Positions 27,343 through 35,696 are shown, numbered from the stretch's first letter. The stretch: 38,421 nucleotides of DNA from Bryobacterales bacterium (GCA_028819235.1 JAPPMC010000076.1:1-38421), one strand, 5' to 3'. Notes: generated from the sequence alone by a model not told the origin. Translations and numbers: made by a program.

Positions 27343-28038
27343 TCACGTAGCCGTGTCAGAGACGATCTGACCGTCCACGAGGGTGATCCTCCGCCCGGCC
27401 TTGGCTGCGATTCGCTCGTCGTGCGTGACCATCAGCAGCGTTGCCCCAGACTCGCGGTTAAGCTGCAGCAGCATCGACAGAACCAGTTCCCCATTGCGCG
27501 TGTCCAAGTTGCCCGTCGGCTCGTCGGCGAGTACGATCGGAGGCCTTGTCACAAACGCGCGGGCGAGCGCCACCCGCTGCTGCTCGCCACCGGAGAGCTG
27601 CACCGGATAGTGCAGGATCCGCTCAGCCAATCCGACCTGCTCCAAGAGTTCGACTGCCCTCTGCCTGGCCTCCCGCCCGGGACGGCCGGTGAGGTCCAAG
27701 GGGAGCATCACGTTCTCCAGAGCGGTCAGCGTCGGAACGAGCTGGTAGGCCTGAAAGACAAAGCCAATCTTGCGTCCTCGGAGCAGGGCCATGCGGTCTT
27801 CAGGGAGGGTAGAAAGCGGCTCGCCGTCCAACAGAATCTCTCCTGACGTGGGGCGGTCGAGGCCGGCCAAGAGGCCGAGGAGCGTGCTCTTGCCGCTGCC
27901 CGAAGGGCCCTGAATCACGGCAAACGTGCCCCGCGAGACCGAAAAGTCAAGCCCGCGCAGGATCTCGACCAGCCGCGAGCCGCTGCGGATCGACTTCACG
28001 AGGCCGCGCACCTCAATTACTGGCGCTGGATCTGTCAG
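27343..28038 (-). CDS. ABC transporter ATP-binding protein, LolD/MacB type
   Basis: This cytoplasmic ATPase powers a MacB/LolCDE/FtsE-type mechanotransmission transporter. Walker A is GPSGSGKST, Q-loop QAYQLVP, signature LSGGEQQR, Walker B IVLADEPTGNLD and switch VTHDE. Counting from GTG 28011 the protein has 222 residues, but homologues usually have a few more before the first Walker strand. The frame extends upstream as LTDPAPVIEV to a CTG at 28038 with GGGAGG seven bases before it. That start is used here with reservation. No permease gene is adjacent on either side, so the partner is elsewhere or lost. The gene is convergent with the defence-like cassette, with 81 bp between stops. Confidence 0.88.
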   Translation of the reverse strand: MTDPAPVIEVRGLVKSIRSGSRLVEILRGLDFSVSRGTFAVIQGPSGSGKSTLLGLLAGLDRPTSGEILLDGEPLSTLPEDRMALLRGRKIGFVFQAYQLVPTLTALENVMLPLDLTGRPGREARQRAVELLEQVGLAERILHYPVQLSGGEQQRVALARAFVTRPPIVLADEPTGNLDTRNGELVLSMLLQLNRESGATLLMVTHDERIAAKAGRRITLVDGQIVSDTAT

Positions 28039-28287
28039 CCCTCAACCTCCCGGCGCCAGCCCATCCGCATTGGCCGCCGACAAGTCCATCATGCCACTTG
28101 GCAACCCCGGTCCTGCAGGAGCCTAGCGCCGCGACTTGGAGCGCCTGCGGACCCAAGCCTCAGCGGCGCGCCACGCTGGAACAGGAGCTGACTGGGCAAT
28201 CGCCGGCAGGCCATTTCTCCCGGGCTGGGCTACTAGATCGCGGTTCTGGCCGGATCGGGATGAGGTTCCTCTAGCCGCAATCGGAGA

Positions 28288-29559
28288 TCAGGCGATCTGT
28301 CGTGCTCCGCTGAGAACCGCCGCGATGTCCCGTATCCCGACGCCCGGTCCGGTCGGGACGGCCAGCTTCCCGTCCCGAATGCTCAGGGGTGGGTCAAACC
28401 AATCCCTGTAGCGCTCGATGTTCCGCTTGTACTCCTGATACCTGCCGATGTCCTTCGTGCGTGATGCGAAGTGCAGCATGTAGACGAAGCCGAAACCGCC
28501 GGAAATGTGAACGGTCGTCGGCATGCCGGCCAGTTCGGCCATGTTGGCGACTCTCGCGGACCGGACCATGCCGCCGTAGTAGTGCAGGTCCGGCTGGACG
28601 ATATCGACGCCGCGGTTGACGATCATCCAGCGGAAGCGGCGCTCGCTGTACTCCTGCTCCCCGCCTGACACCGGAAGATCCAAGGCATCTGCGACGGCCT
28701 TCGTGTCCTCGAGATGGTCGAACGGACACGGCTCCTCGAAGTAGACCGCGCCGACCTCTTCGAGCAGCCGCCCGATCGGGACAGCATGCTCCGAGTCGTA
28801 CGAACTGTTGGCATCCCCGTGCAGGTCGACGCCATCCCCCAGGCCCTTGCGAGCCAGACGGATCAGCCCTTCAGAACGCCCGGGTGCCGCGTCGGCGTTT
28901 CGGCTCATCCGCCCGCCCAGCCGGAACTTGACGGCCTTTGCTCCGGTCTCCTCGACCAGCGAGGCCAAGTAGTCGACCTCTTCCTCGGGGGTCGTGTCTC
29001 GGCGCCCGCTCGCCACGTAGAAGTCGATTTCGTCCCGCAGCGTGCCGCCCATCAGGTCGCCGATGGATTTGCCAGCCACGCGGCCCAGCATGTCCAGCAG
29101 GGCGAACTCGACCCAAGCCTGGACCGACCACAGAGCCAAGCCCTGAAGCTTGTAGTTGCTGCGGTGGCGGTACAACTCGAACAGCAGGCTCGACTCCAAG
29201 TCCCGCGCGTCCTTCCCCACGAAGAACGGGACGACGAGCTCACGCAGGATGCTTGCGAGGTAGGGTCGGCCGTTTGTCAGCGAGATTCCCTCGGCTCCGT
29301 CCTTGGAGCGGACGTGCACGAATTGGTCCCGGCCATTCTCCATCAGCCGGATCGAGTCGATGACGACCGGCTCGGTCAGGCCCGACAGATCCAACACTGG
29401 CGTTGCCGCGGCCGCGTCCAGTTCGTCGATCGAGGGGCCCGTCGGCTGGCGGAAGGACGTGTCGCGCCGGTCCCGCCCGCAGGCGAAGAAGGCCGGGCCC
29501 GCCAGCGCCCCTGCCAAGAATCCTCTCCGTCCGGTTTTCGTCCGCCCCTCGAACTGCAT
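28288..29559 (-). CDS. Enolase-superfamily (mandelate racemase/muconate lactonizing) protein, Tat-exported
   Basis: This 423-residue protein has the mandelate racemase/muconate lactonizing enzyme fold. Likely metal ligands are Asp249 (HGDANSSYD), Glu275 (YFEEPCPFD) and Glu301 (SGGEQEYSE). The acid-base region has K211-F-R213 in place of the usual KxK, and His351 follows in TTVHISGGFG. The N terminus is a twin-arginine signal (TKTGRRGFLAGALAGPAFFA) followed by Cys27-Gly, so it may be a Tat-exported lipoprotein. Export is unusual for this mainly cytoplasmic family. The ATG has GGGAGG six bases upstream. Substrate specificity cannot be inferred; dehydration or epimerisation of a sugar acid or related carboxylate is typical of the family. 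Confidence 0.87.
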   Translation of the reverse strand: MQFEGRTKTGRRGFLAGALAGPAFFACGRDRRDTSFRQPTGPSIDELDAAAATPVLDLSGLTEPVVIDSIRLMENGRDQFVHVRSKDGAEGISLTNGRPYLASILRELVVPFFVGKDARDLESSLLFELYRHRSNYKLQGLALWSVQAWVEFALLDMLGRVAGKSIGDLMGGTLRDEIDFYVASGRRDTTPEEEVDYLASLVEETGAKAVKFRLGGRMSRNADAAPGRSEGLIRLARKGLGDGVDLHGDANSSYDSEHAVPIGRLLEEVGAVYFEEPCPFDHLEDTKAVADALDLPVSGGEQEYSERRFRWMIVNRGVDIVQPDLHYYGGMVRSARVANMAELAGMPTTVHISGGFGFVYMLHFASRTKDIGRYQEYKRNIERYRDWFDPPLSIRDGKLAVPTGPGVGIRDIAAVLSGARQIA

Positions 29560-29580
29560 CGGTCGCCTCCCTCACTTCCG

Positions 29581-29604
29581 CCCGCGGCCGCTGCGGGCCG
29601 CGGG
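29581..29604. repeat. Strong GC hairpin upstream of the enolase-superfamily gene
   Basis: Nine-base perfect arms CCCGCGGCC and GGCCGCGGG flank a 6-base loop, about 22 bases upstream of the ATG at 29559. On the plus strand it is followed by only three T residues. It could be a leader hairpin or a weak terminator for transcription arriving from elsewhere. Confidence 0.5.
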
Positions 29605-30376
29605 TTTGGACGCCGCCGCTCTTCGCCCCCCGTACTGGGACACAACGGCTGTAGGACGTTATCACATACCGCCATCGCCTAGTCGCCGGAGGGCATCCCC
29701 GCGGCCAGGTTGTCGGCCGCGATACGTAGCGTGGGCAAGCCGCTGGGTCCCGACGCACACGGCCGGAAGGGCGTGGGGTGCCTCTTGTACGAAGTTCAGC
29801 CAGATACGGAGGCCAGCACCGCAAGACTGTCTGGAGGTAGTAGATGAAATCACCCACTTTGCGATGGGCCCTACTGTCGCTGTGATCGTAGCCGCGGACG
29901 TCACTTTCGTCAAAGGTGACACCGGCGTCGCACTGCCGGCGCAGACCAACTAGGCAGGAGTGTTCAACTTTGCGCTGGTGCAGCCGGGCAAATTCGATCT
30001 GCGCTGCGCATCGGTGGGCTTCAAGACCTATCGGCAGTCGGGCCTGGTGATGGAGACCGGGCTGATCAAGACAGACGCCATCCAGCTGGAGATCGCTGAG
30101 ATCACCGAGACGATCGAGGTGACGGGCTCGGCGTCTCTGCTCAAAACCGAGAACACTACGGTGGGGTAGGTCATCGAGCGAACGACCGTTGCCCAGATGC
30201 CCGTCGGCAGCCGACAGAGGGGGCAGCTGATCAAGCTTGCCGGAAACGTGACCTTCCCCACCTCGGGGGCCGGGCAGTACGACCTGCCGTTCTTCTCGAT
30301 GGAAGACGGCAGGTCGCGCAACCAGATGCCGCGTCTCGACTGCGGCGTGGTCCAGAACATGGCGCTGGGCATCGCG

Positions 30377-30384
30377 CAACTCAA
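30377..30384 (+). repeat. Target-site duplication, left copy
   Basis: CAACTCAA directly precedes the 204-bp element and is repeated directly after it at 30589-30596. Removing the element plus one copy rejoins the receptor frame as GIAQLNLNAPVES. Confidence 0.9.
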
Positions 30385-30392
30385 GGGGCTTA

Positions 30393-30424
30393 TAGGTCTA
30401 ATCGGAACGTTCCGATTAGACCTA
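30393..30424. repeat. 32-bp perfect palindrome
   Basis: TAGGTCTAATCGGAAC is followed immediately by its exact reverse complement, with no spacer. With one mismatched pair the symmetry extends to 30389-30428. It lies inside the mobile element, overlapping the end of its left terminal repeat. As RNA or single-stranded DNA it would form a long hairpin. Confidence 0.95.
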
Positions 30425-30425
30425 C

Positions 30426-30560
30426 AAGTGCCGTGCCTGTGGACTTGTGACGGATCGCGATGTCAACGCCGCGACCAACGTTTTGGCGGCTGGGGTTCTT
30501 GCCGCGGGAGCGTCAACGTGGGCCGCTGGGCCGTGCGTCGCTCCAGAACCGTATGCATAG
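30426..30560 (+). pseudogene. C-terminal fragment of TnpB (IS200/IS605 OrfB) nuclease
   Basis: In frame from 30426 the sequence reads KCRACGLVTDRDVNAATNVL then AAGVLAAG and on to a TAG at 30558-30560, 44 codons. CRACG is the second half of the TnpB zinc ribbon, and DRDVNAATN is the RuvC-III motif carrying the last catalytic Asp. The rest of the roughly 400-residue protein is missing, so the fragment cannot be active. It is wholly contained in the 204-bp element. Confidence 0.85.
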
Positions 30561-30588
30561 TGTTTCGCCACTCATGTATATAAGCCCC

Positions 30589-30596
30589 CAACTCAA
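30589..30596 (+). repeat. Target-site duplication, right copy
   Basis: This second CAACTCAA immediately follows the element's right inverted repeat. Receptor coding sequence continues from it without loss. Confidence 0.9.
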
Positions 30597-31764
30597 CCTC
30601 AACGCGCCGGTGGAATCGTTGCGGGATTTCAAGGTCGAGTCCAACAACTACGCCGCCGACTACGGGCGCACCGGTAACGGTCTGATCACCATGAGCACCA
30701 GGTCGGGGACCAACAGATTCCGCAATGACGTGCTCGACGCGCGGACCTTCTTCGGCCCCCGCGTCATCTACGGCGGCTCGATAGGCGGGCCCATCAAGCG
30801 CGACAAGACCTTTTGCCACAGGCGGCCTCGCGCTGCTCAAACGACTGGTTGTAGAGCCAATTCAGCGACCGCCGAATCTAGAACATCCGTTCGTAGCCTG
30901 GCCGCGTCAGCTTACACCGGGCAAGGACGGTGGAATGTGCCGTCACTGCATACAGTATAAAATACAATTATAGAAGCAATATTTTGTGCATATGGAGTCT
31001 GCTGGACACAACATCTATCCGGGTACATGCTCACGTGCTGCAGGGCACTTTCGTATAAAGTTCATTTCGACTACAGATGGGCGAAGTTCATCGACGACTT
31101 CGCCTCGGCCAACGAGCTGGGAGGAGAGCGAGACAACGGCTACAAGCACATCGAGCTGAGTTACCTCGACTGGGCGCTGTCTGGGAACGACATCCGCCAC
31201 CGTGTTGTAATCAGCGGCGTGTACGAACTGCCGGTCGGGCGCAACAAGCCGCTGGCCATCCAGAATCCGGCCCTGGGGGGCGTGATCGGCGGCTGGAGTC
31301 TCGGCGTAATCGCCGAGTTTCACGCGGGCTCGCCATTTGGAATCACCGAGCAGACCAACCGCACCAACGCCTTCACGCACGGCCAGCGCCCCAACCTCCT
31401 TGGGGATCCCACCCTGAGCTCGCGCCGCGCCAAGACCGAGCGGCTGGCCCGCTGGTTCGACACGTCCCAGTTCGAGTCCCCGGGAGGTGGCCGTGTTCGG
31501 CAACTCTCCAAGGAACATTTGCTGCGGGCCCGGCTTCGCTGTGGCGGGCGTCTCTATACAGAAGCCGTTCCAGGTGACGGAGGATGTGCGCGTAGAGTTC
31601 CGGGCGAACCTCTTCAACATGCGCAACCACGCCAACGTCTCCATTCCGGAGCGACGCCACGGCAACTCCGTTTTCGGAAGGGTCCGAGGAACGATCGGCA
31701 CCGGGCGCCAGACGCAGCTCGGGCGCCGGCTGGAGTTCTGACGCTAGCCAGCAAGCGGGCCGGC

Positions 31765-33465
31765 TTGGCGCGCCCTGGCGGGCCTGGCGGCGCGGGAGGC
31801 GCGTCGCGCAGCCTAACGGCTGTTCTCGCGTTGTTGCTGCCCATTGCCGTAGCGGCCGGAGGTATCGGCCGAGCGGCCGATCTGGAGTTTTCGGACGTCA
31901 CCGAAGGCTCAGGGCTGGGCGGCTTCCTTGGCGTGCAGGGCGACCCCGGAAAGCAGCACATCATCGAGGTGATGGGCGGGGGCGCCGCGCTCTTGGACTA
32001 CGACGGTGACGGGCTCCTCGACGCCCTGCTGGTTCGCGGCTCGACGATCGAGGGAATGCGCAGCGGGGGAGACCCGATGTGCGCGCTGTACCGGGGAGAC
32101 GGCAGCGGCCAGTTCGAGGACGTCACGACCGAATCCGGACTTACGGCGCGGGGCTGGGGCCAGGGGATCGCCGTCGCCGACTACGACCACGACGGATACG
32201 TCGATCTGTTCCTGACGGGCTACGGCGGGAACGCCCTCTACCACAATCTGGGCGACGGCCGCTTCAAGGAAGTCACCCGTGAGGCGGGCATCGCCCCATC
32301 CGATTGGAGCCTCGGGGCCGCCTTTGCCGATGTCGACCTCGATGGAGATTTGGACCTGTACGTGAGCAACTACCTGCAGTACCCCCTCAGGGCCATACCA
32401 GCCAGGGATGCCACGTGTAACTATCGGGGCTTCGAGGTCTTCTGCGGCCCGAGGGGCCTGCCGGGCCTGCGCGACTCGCTGTACCTCAACGACGGGACCG
32501 GCAGGTTCGAGGACGCGGCGGAGCGCTTGGCTCTGGATGAGGAGCGGCTGTACGGGCTGGGAGTACTGGTGGCCGACTTCAACAACGACCGCTGGCCGGA
32601 CATCTTCGTGGCAAACGACCTGACGGCCAACCTGCTGTACCAGAACAGAGGTGACGGCACCTTTGAGGAGCTCTCGGTTCTTCTGGGGGCGGCCTTCTCC
32701 CAAGACGGCGTCGAGGAAGGCTCCATGGGGGTGGACGCGGCCGATATAGACCACGACGGGTGGCTGGACCTCTACTACACGAATTCCTCCTACGAGAGCA
32801 ACTCGCTGCTCGTCAACAACGGTGACGGCAGCTTCACCAACCTGACCGATCCGGCCGGCCACGGTCGCAGCACGCACCTGTACGTGGGGTGGGGCGTAGC
32901 CTTCGGCGACTTGGACAACGACACCTGGGACGACCTGTTCATCGTGAATGGCCACCTCTACCCGGAAGCGGACCGCTTCGAAATGGGCCTAGAGTACGAG
33001 CAGCGCTGGTTGGTCTACATGAATACGGGTGGCTTGGAGTTCACCGAGCGGGGCTTGGAGTTCGGCCTCGCAGACCGCTACAAGAGCCGAGGCCTTGCCT
33101 TGGGAGACTACGACAACGATGGGGATCTGGACGCCCTCGTCAACAATCTGGACGGGCCGCCTACGCTGCTGCGCAACGACGGCCGACACGGGAATGGCTG
33201 GCTGGGCTTGGACATCCGCAGCGCAGCTGGCGCGCCGGCAGTCCAAGCCATCGCCAGAGTGACAACCGATAGTGGCACGCAAGTGCGGGAGGTCCGCTCG
33301 TCGGCGAGCTACCTGTCGGCAAATGATCCGCGCCTGCACTTTGGGCTGGGCCGCGCCAAGGCTGCTAGCCGCGTCGAGGTCCGCTGGCCCTCAGGAAAGA
33401 CTAGAGTCCTGTCAGACGTTGACGGAAACCGCTTGATTGTCGTGCGCGAGGGTGAGGACGACTAA
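31765..33465 (+). CDS. ASPIC/UnbV-domain FG-GAP (CRTAC1-like) protein, secreted
   Basis: This exported protein of about 566 residues has an N-terminal hydrophobic segment (LTAVLALLLPIAVAAGGIG) acting as signal peptide. Seven FG-GAP/VCBS-type calcium-binding repeats follow, with loops such as DYDGDGLLDALLV, DYDHDGYVDLFL, DVDLDGDLDLYVSN, DFNNDRWPDIFVAND, DIDHDGWLDLYYTN and DYDNDGDLDALVNN, giving an integrin-like propeller. The C-terminal about 90 residues are the ASPIC/UnbV domain (LHFGLGRAKAASRVEVRWPSGK). The start is uncertain: TTG 31765 fits a signal peptide, while the same frame stays open back to 31027 through the receptor pseudogene. The role is probably surface binding or adhesion; such proteins are frequent in Acidobacteriota and Planctomycetota. 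Confidence 0.88.
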   Translation: MARPGGPGGAGGASRSLTAVLALLLPIAVAAGGIGRAADLEFSDVTEGSGLGGFLGVQGDPGKQHIIEVMGGGAALLDYDGDGLLDALLVRGSTIEGMRSGGDPMCALYRGDGSGQFEDVTTESGLTARGWGQGIAVADYDHDGYVDLFLTGYGGNALYHNLGDGRFKEVTREAGIAPSDWSLGAAFADVDLDGDLDLYVSNYLQYPLRAIPARDATCNYRGFEVFCGPRGLPGLRDSLYLNDGTGRFEDAAERLALDEERLYGLGVLVADFNNDRWPDIFVANDLTANLLYQNRGDGTFEELSVLLGAAFSQDGVEEGSMGVDAADIDHDGWLDLYYTNSSYESNSLLVNNGDGSFTNLTDPAGHGRSTHLYVGWGVAFGDLDNDTWDDLFIVNGHLYPEADRFEMGLEYEQRWLVYMNTGGLEFTERGLEFGLADRYKSRGLALGDYDNDGDLDALVNNLDGPPTLLRNDGRHGNGWLGLDIRSAAGAPAVQAIARVTTDSGTQVREVRSSASYLSANDPRLHFGLGRAKAASRVEVRWPSGKTRVLSDVDGNRLIVVREGEDD

Positions 33466-33728
33466 ACCCATTCCGCGGGAGGGATCGGGATAGGTGCTTG
33501 GCAGCCTTGACCGGACCACGGCTGAAGCGAACATTGCAGTTGGGGACCGGGCGATCCGTTCGCACCTTCGATCGTCAACGCTGCCCGGCGCGATCCCATT
33601 GCACGGCGCGCGGGTCCGGCTCCGGTGTCGCACTCGCACCAGTCTCGGTCGGTTGCCATCGCTCTGGTTCGCCGCGTCACGGGCCTGAACGGCAAGGTAG
33701 GGCCGGAGTCGAGATTGGGGTGATTCGT

Positions 33729-34265
33729 ATGAACCGCATACGCGTATGGTGCGAGTTCGCCAGCAAGACGTCTGTCCTCGGAGTGAGCCTCCTGACCGCG
33801 ACGATGCTTGTAGCCCTTGTGTTCCCGGCCCTGCCGATCAACGGTGAGCTGCTTGACGCCAAGACCGGTTACAGCCACAGCGACGCGGTCACCCTAATGG
33901 AGAGCTATGGCGAGTCGGGGCGCAAGGTGTATGCGCGATCAAGCCTTACGCTCGACACACTCCTCCCGGTTTCCTACACGTTCCTTCTCGCCGGCCTGAT
34001 CTATCGCTTCCGCCCGAGCGACGGTCTGTGGTGGCTTGCCTTGCTTCCGGCCGCTGGCGGCGTACTCGACCTCTTCGAGAATGTCCACGTAGTGCTGCTG
34101 CTCAACAGCTACCCGGACGTTCCTGCCGGACTGGTTGCGCGCTCATCGTCTCTGACCTGGCTGAAGCACCACGCGCTGTCGATCTCCGTGGTAGGCGCAG
34201 CAACCCTCGCGTCGGTCTCTGCTCTTGTGCGCATAGCGGGAAGGCTTCGCGGCAAGACCCTGTAG
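33729..34265 (+). CDS. Small integral membrane protein, function unknown
   Basis: This 178-residue protein has four predicted membrane segments: VLGVSLLTATMLVALVFPAL, the segment around LPVSYTFLLAGLIY, GLWWLALLPAAGGVLDLF, and SISVVGAATLASVSALV. A hydrophilic loop (DAKTGYSHSDAVTLMESYGE) follows the first. The segment pattern resembles small polytopic proteins of unknown function; I recognise no catalytic motif. ATG 33729 was chosen over the open frame from 33498 because GGGGTGA lies about five bases upstream and the preceding residues are not protein-like. No clear operon partner. Confidence 0.7.
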   Translation: MNRIRVWCEFASKTSVLGVSLLTATMLVALVFPALPINGELLDAKTGYSHSDAVTLMESYGESGRKVYARSSLTLDTLLPVSYTFLLAGLIYRFRPSDGLWWLALLPAAGGVLDLFENVHVVLLLNSYPDVPAGLVARSSSLTWLKHHALSISVVGAATLASVSALVRIAGRLRGKTL

Positions 34266-34594
34266 TCGGCAGACCTGGGGACCGGTGACGGCCGAGGTCA
34301 CCCGTTACCCGCGCGCCGCGCTCGGGCGGCGTGGACTTGAGGCCTCCGCCGCGGACACCGGCGGAGGGGCGGTAGTTGGGGGCCTTCAAGAGCGGGCTAC
34401 CGTCCAGCCCGCCGCGGAGGCGCTGGCCTTCCCCGCCGGGGCGTCTGCCCCCGCCCGGTTGTATGCTCACTCGATTGGGCACTCGGGCGCTCGCTCCGGC
34501 CCTCCGGCGCGCGAGTGCGCGAGGCCGAGAAGACAGTCGGCGTTGTGGAACTCCGGCTCCTGTGGCACGCTCGCCTCCAACACGGTGGTAAATG
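34266..34594. other. GC-rich intergenic stretch with an imperfect inverted repeat
   Basis: No gene is supported. Arms of 12 bases at 34479-34490 and 34507-34518 (GCACTCGGGCGC and GCGCGCGAGTGC) pair with one mismatch around a 16-base loop that is itself partly self-complementary. Its role is unknown. The missing 5' part of the McrC-like gene downstream would be expected here but is not recognisable. Confidence 0.4.
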
Positions 34595-35593
34595 GCTCAG
34601 GGCGACCCGCCGCCAATAGCACGTTGGCAATCTCGTCCATGCGTGATCGCCAGGCCAACCGACTCGCTACGCGCGCCAATCGATTCATTCGACGCGGCAT
34701 CGATCGGGGATACTTGGGAAGGCGCAAGGAGGTTGCGGGGAGGCCGTGGAGTACTGTTGGTCGGAGACATCGCGAAACGTGCATTGCGGACCAGCGGGCG
34801 GGCGGCCTCCGACTTTGAGGAGCCTTCAGCGGACATCCTGACGAACGGGACTAGGCGAACCTCGCTATGGCGCCTACTGGCTCCACAGATCAACCACCAA
34901 TGCGATGTCCGGGCCGAGATGCGGGCCGCGTACAGGAGGCTCGATGGCGTATTGCAAGAGAGGATGCGAATGAGCTCGTTCGTGCGGCTCCAGTCGGGAC
35001 GCAACCGCCGCCCCTATCAGTTCTTGCTCTCTGTTTGCAGGCTCGTGAGCGAGAATCTGACAGTGGATGAGGGCACAGGCCGCCCCACCTTCCAAGACTT
35101 CCGTCGTGACAAGGCGACCATGTGGAAGTCATTCGAGGATTTCGTTTCGGGATTCTACGAGCGCGAACAGAATGGGCTTGAGGTCCACCTGGGACGGCGC
35201 CGCCGCATCGATTGGGTGGAGGTAGACGCGGTTACCTACGGTGATCCGAGGATGATCCCTGCAATGGAAGCTGACGTGATTCTTGAATCGCGGGACGGAC
35301 GGATCCTCCTCGATGCCAAGTACCACACCAGTGCGCTGTCCCGGCGAGTGGGTGTCGACGTTGGCAAGCTGAATTCCAACAACGTGTACCAGCCTCTCGC
35401 CTGTCTCCGTAACCGCGACGCCACACAACGGCACCGGCAAAAGCACGAGGGGATCCTGCTTTATCCGCAGGTAGATCGTCAACTCAGGGAGGAAATCAGT
35501 CTACAAGGGTTTCGAAAACAAGCGCGGACGGTCGAACTCAGTCGGCAATCGCGGGACATCCACAACGAGATGCGCGAGGTGATCGCGGTCTAG
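34595..35593 (+). pseudogene. Orphan McrC-like nuclease, N terminus lost or frameshifted
   Basis: The C-terminal part matches McrC, the PD-(D/E)xK nuclease subunit of McrBC modification-dependent restriction. Seen are FLLSVCRLVSENLT, FEDFVSGFYEREQ, the catalytic pair EADVIL (Asp228) and LLDAKYH (Asp241, Lys243), and NNVYQPLACLRNRD, counting from ATG 34592. Residues of the open frame before about 50 are not McrC-like. Instead another frame (plus, 34640-34745) reads RLATRANRFIRRGIDRGYLG, which fits the McrC segment expected just before RLRGGRGVLLVGDIAKR. A frameshift near 34740 is therefore likely, and the N-terminal McrB-interaction domain is missing. No mcrB is adjacent. A read error at 34740 or use of the shorter frame as a stand-alone nuclease are alternatives. 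Confidence 0.65.
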
Positions 35594-35696
35594 GGCGGTT
35601 CGGCGGCACTTCCCTAAGAGAGCGCAAGGCTCGGTGGGTCGCCAAGCCGACTAGGGTCTTGGGAACGACGTCGCATTCTGGAGGATGGATTCAACA

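Larger units (their letters stand above)
30385..30588 (+). mobile_element. 204-bp MITE-like element with terminal inverted repeats and a TnpB tail
   Basis: The element starts GGGGCTTATA (30385-30394) and ends TATAAGCCCC (30579-30588), a perfect 10-bp terminal inverted repeat. It is flanked by the 8-bp direct repeat CAACTCAA. Inside are a 32-bp perfect palindrome near the left end and a 44-codon fragment of a TnpB C terminus. An 8-bp duplication with a GGGGC-type end is compatible with several DDE families, for example IS1595; the family is not settled. It has no transposase of its own, so it would move in trans. The combination is odd because IS200/IS605 elements, the usual hosts of tnpB, have neither inverted terminal repeats nor target duplications. 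Confidence 0.85.
29844..31741 (+). pseudogene. Oar-like TonB-dependent receptor, multiply disrupted
   Basis: The remains of a second giant receptor begin at ATG 29844, with GGAGG six bases upstream (MKSPTLRWALLS). A frameshift near 29880 leads to AADVTFVKG, and most of the carboxypeptidase-regulatory domain is deleted. In-frame stops lie at 29951-29953 and 30167-30169 (TAG where Gln is expected before VIERTTVAQMP). A 204-bp element is inserted at 30385. Coding resumes exactly with NLNAPVESLRDFKVESNNYA and continues to GGSIGGPIKRDKTF. Most of the barrel is then missing, replaced by AT-rich sequence. Homology resumes near 31040 (LSYKVHFDYRWAKFIDDFAS), and a final frameshift near 31490 leads to the terminal Phe at 31741 (RRLEF, TGA). 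The gene cannot make a receptor. Confidence 0.88.

Noticed and set aside
30393..30424. Palindrome as a rho-independent terminator
   Set aside because: No T-run follows on either strand and it lies inside a mobile element, so a structural or transposition role is more likely.
35685..35696. First ATG of the acylase frame
   Set aside because: The GGAGG motif directly abuts this ATG, leaving no spacer; the ATG 12 bases later has a usable though long spacing.
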